Shown here piece after piece: positions 62,604 through 64,000 of a DNA stretch of 64,000 nucleotides (the stretch's first letter is position 1; the number at the start of each line of letters is the position of its first letter). Both the position numbers and the translations under genes were made by a program. The DNA comes from Viridibacterium sp035456105. GTDB lineage: Bacteria; Pseudomonadota; Gammaproteobacteria; Burkholderiales; Rhodocyclaceae. The DNA is taken from contig DATIDV010000034.1 in the NCBI GenBank assembly GCA_035456105.1, positions 5,933 to 69,932 on the forward strand, read 5' to 3'. The notes beneath the pieces are model-generated. The model was not told the origin of the DNA. It saw nothing but the letters and a program-made list of their open reading frames with translations, and did not search any database.

Positions 62604-63437
62604 ATGATCCGCGGCACCACCTCCCTGATCGCTCACATCGGCTACCCGACGCATACGTTCAAGTCGCCGATGATCTACAACCCTTACTTTGAACAGTCGG
62701 GCATCGATGCCGTTGTCGTGCCAATGGGCTGCCAGGCGCCTCACTACGCACCGCTGCTACGCTCGCTGTTTCAACTCACGAATATCTGCGGCGCATTGAT
62801 CACCATGCCGCACAAGATTTCCACACTGGAGCTGGTCGACGAAGCCTCGCCGACCGCCCGTATCGCTGGCGCCTGCAATGCAGTACGCCTCGGTGCAGAC
62901 GGCCGCCTGCTAGGTGACATGTTCGATGGCGAAGGCTTTGTGCGCGGCGTACGCGCCAAGGGCCTGATCCTGCCCGGCAAACGCGCACTGGTGGTCGGCT
63001 GCGGCGGCGTCGGCTCAGCCATTGCGGCCTCTCTGGCAGCAGCCGGCGTGGGCGCAATCAGCCTCTTCGACGCACATGCAGCAGCAGCTGAAGCCCTCGC
63101 CGGCCGCCTGCGTCAGCACTATCCACAAGTCACGCTGTCTACTGGCTCGAACGATCCCGCGGGCTACGATCTGGCGGTCAACGCCAGCCCTCTGGGCATG
63201 CACGACGGCGACCCTTTGCCGCTCGACGTGTCACGCCTTGATTCAAAGACATTCGTTGGCGAAGTAGTCATGAAGAACGAGATGACGCCCTTCCTGCAAG
63301 CGGCGATTGCACGCGGCTGCCCCGTACAGGTCGGCTCGGACATGCTGTTCGAACAGATCCCCGCCTACCTCGAGTTTTTTGGTTTGCCGACGACCACGCC
63401 AGACAATCTGCGTGGCGTGGCCCAGCTCAGTTATTGA
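62604..63437 (+). CDS. Shikimate/quinate dehydrogenase family protein
   Basis: 277 aa AroE-fold NAD(P) dehydrogenase. N-terminal IAHIGYPTHTFKSPMIYNPY (AroE substrate site with SP), catalytic Lys in LITMPHKISTLELVDE, nucleotide loop ALVVGCGGVGSAIAASLAAA, and NASPLGMHDGDPLPLDV. The closest role is catabolic quinate or shikimate oxidation, given its place after a transporter and near protocatechuate genes; an anabolic aroE copy is less likely here. ATG 62604 has AGGA upstream and matches the usual N-terminus; ATG 62586 adds six residues. Confidence 0.85.
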   Translation: MIRGTTSLIAHIGYPTHTFKSPMIYNPYFEQSGIDAVVVPMGCQAPHYAPLLRSLFQLTNICGALITMPHKISTLELVDEASPTARIAGACNAVRLGADGRLLGDMFDGEGFVRGVRAKGLILPGKRALVVGCGGVGSAIAASLAAAGVGAISLFDAHAAAAEALAGRLRQHYPQVTLSTGSNDPAGYDLAVNASPLGMHDGDPLPLDVSRLDSKTFVGEVVMKNEMTPFLQAAIARGCPVQVGSDMLFEQIPAYLEFFGLPTTTPDNLRGVAQLSY

Positions 63438-63474
63438 AAACCGGGTAAATCCGCGCAAGCACAGGAGCAACGCC

Positions 63475-64000
63475 ATGAACGCACTTACTTCCGGCCGTGA
63501 GGCAGTCCCCGAGGCGGCGAACCCGATCGGCATAGCCGGCATCGAGTTCATCGAATACGCCACGCGCCAGCCACAGGCACTCGGGCGCGCCCTGGAAGCG
63601 ATGGGCTTTCAGGCGGTGGCACGTCATCGCTCGCGCGAAATCCTGCTGTATCGCCAGGGCAGCATGAACCTGGTGGTCAACGCACATGGCGACGATGCTC
63701 GCGTCAGTGCCACCGAAGGCGGCGATCCGGTGATCTCCGCTGTCGCCTTCCGTGTGCGCGATGCACAGCAGGCACATGCGCGATGCCTGGAATTGGGCGC
63801 ATGGGAGGTGGCCAGTCATGCACGCGCCATGGAGCTGCACATCCCCGCCATTCACGGCCCCGGCGGGAGCCGTTTCTATTTCGTGGATCGCTGGCAGGAG
63901 TTCTCCATCTACGACGTGGACTTCGTGCCCATTCAGGGCGTCAACCCTGCGCCACCGGCACTGGCCGGCATGCGTTACTTCGGCATGGTGCAGTACGTGG
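63475..64000 (+). CDS. 4-hydroxyphenylpyruvate dioxygenase-like (VOC) protein, 3' end cut by window
   Basis: 175 residues visible. ANPIGIAGIEFIEYA, ARHRSREILLYRQGSMNLVV, SAVAFRVRDAQQAHARCLEL and ELHIPAIHGPGGSRFYFVDR align along an HPPD N-terminal half. After the linker, where HPPD has the first iron-ligand His (IDH), this protein reads MRYFGMVQYV without it. Such domains also occur in bacterial 3-dehydroshikimate dehydratases (QuiC type), which would fit the quinate context and complete the route to protocatechuate. AGGAG upstream of ATG 63475. Function undecided until the rest is seen. Confidence 0.75.
   Translation, partial: MNALTSGREAVPEAANPIGIAGIEFIEYATRQPQALGRALEAMGFQAVARHRSREILLYRQGSMNLVVNAHGDDARVSATEGGDPVISAVAFRVRDAQQAHARCLELGAWEVASHARAMELHIPAIHGPGGSRFYFVDRWQEFSIYDVDFVPIQGVNPAPPALAGMRYFGMVQYV

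Overview
The window looks like chromosomal DNA of a betaproteobacterium, most plausibly of the Rhodocyclales/Azoarcus-Zoogloea type. Supporting signs are the high GC content, the conserved leuS-lptE-holA-proA and rpsU-dnaG-rpoD gene orders, an H-NS protein with the betaproteobacterial C-terminal motif, PEP-CTERM proteins with sigma-54 promoters, and a tRNA-Ile(CAU) gene split by a group I intron closely resembling the well-known Azoarcus intron. No species can be named from sequence alone.

Layout. 1-20.4 kb: the housekeeping series leuS (5' partial), lptE, holA, proA, interrupted twice. The first interruption (about 2.4-10.4 kb) is all on the minus strand: a tightly coupled operon of a cyclic-nucleotide-binding patatin phospholipase, a one-module NRPS (C-A-T-TE) and a TVP38/TMEM64 membrane protein, followed by a decayed sodium:solute symporter gene and a DUF3016 gene. 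The second (about 12.2-19 kb) is a chain of overlapping genes for glycosyltransferases and unknown proteins, plus a convergent MFS transporter. 20.4-30.3 kb: core genes (ogt, xerD, H-NS, folB, plsY, tsaD, rpsU, yqeY, dnaG, rpoD). 30.3-30.9 kb: a truncated intron-less tRNA 5' half, then the complete intron-containing tRNA-Ile(CAU).

31.5-39.7 kb holds the most unusual system: a Fap-like functional-amyloid export locus. It has two tandem 512-aa Gly/Ala/Ser-rich secreted proteins, two small secreted proteins with double-glycine-like motifs, a periplasmic C39-type peptidase, an outer-membrane protein with FapF architecture (coiled coil, Ala/Pro linker, beta barrel) and a sigma-54 enhancer-binding regulator. 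A near-consensus -24/-12 promoter precedes the first gene. Two PEP-CTERM genes next door (40.5 and 43.5 kb) also have -24/-12 elements.

43.9-64 kb is an aromatic catabolism region. A LysR regulator faces a protocatechuate 4,5-cleavage operon (ligJ, ligK, ligI, ligA, ligB, ligC). It is followed by a TRAP transporter, a tannase/feruloyl-esterase family enzyme, an aldo/keto reductase, 4-hydroxybenzoate hydroxylase (pobA), a TetR regulator, a second TRAP transporter, a shikimate/quinate dehydrogenase homologue and the start of an HPPD-like protein. Together these suggest funnelling of plant aromatic esters, 4-hydroxybenzoate and quinate/shikimate into protocatechuate and on to oxaloacetate and pyruvate. 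The 4-oxalomesaconate tautomerase expected in the pathway is not in the window.
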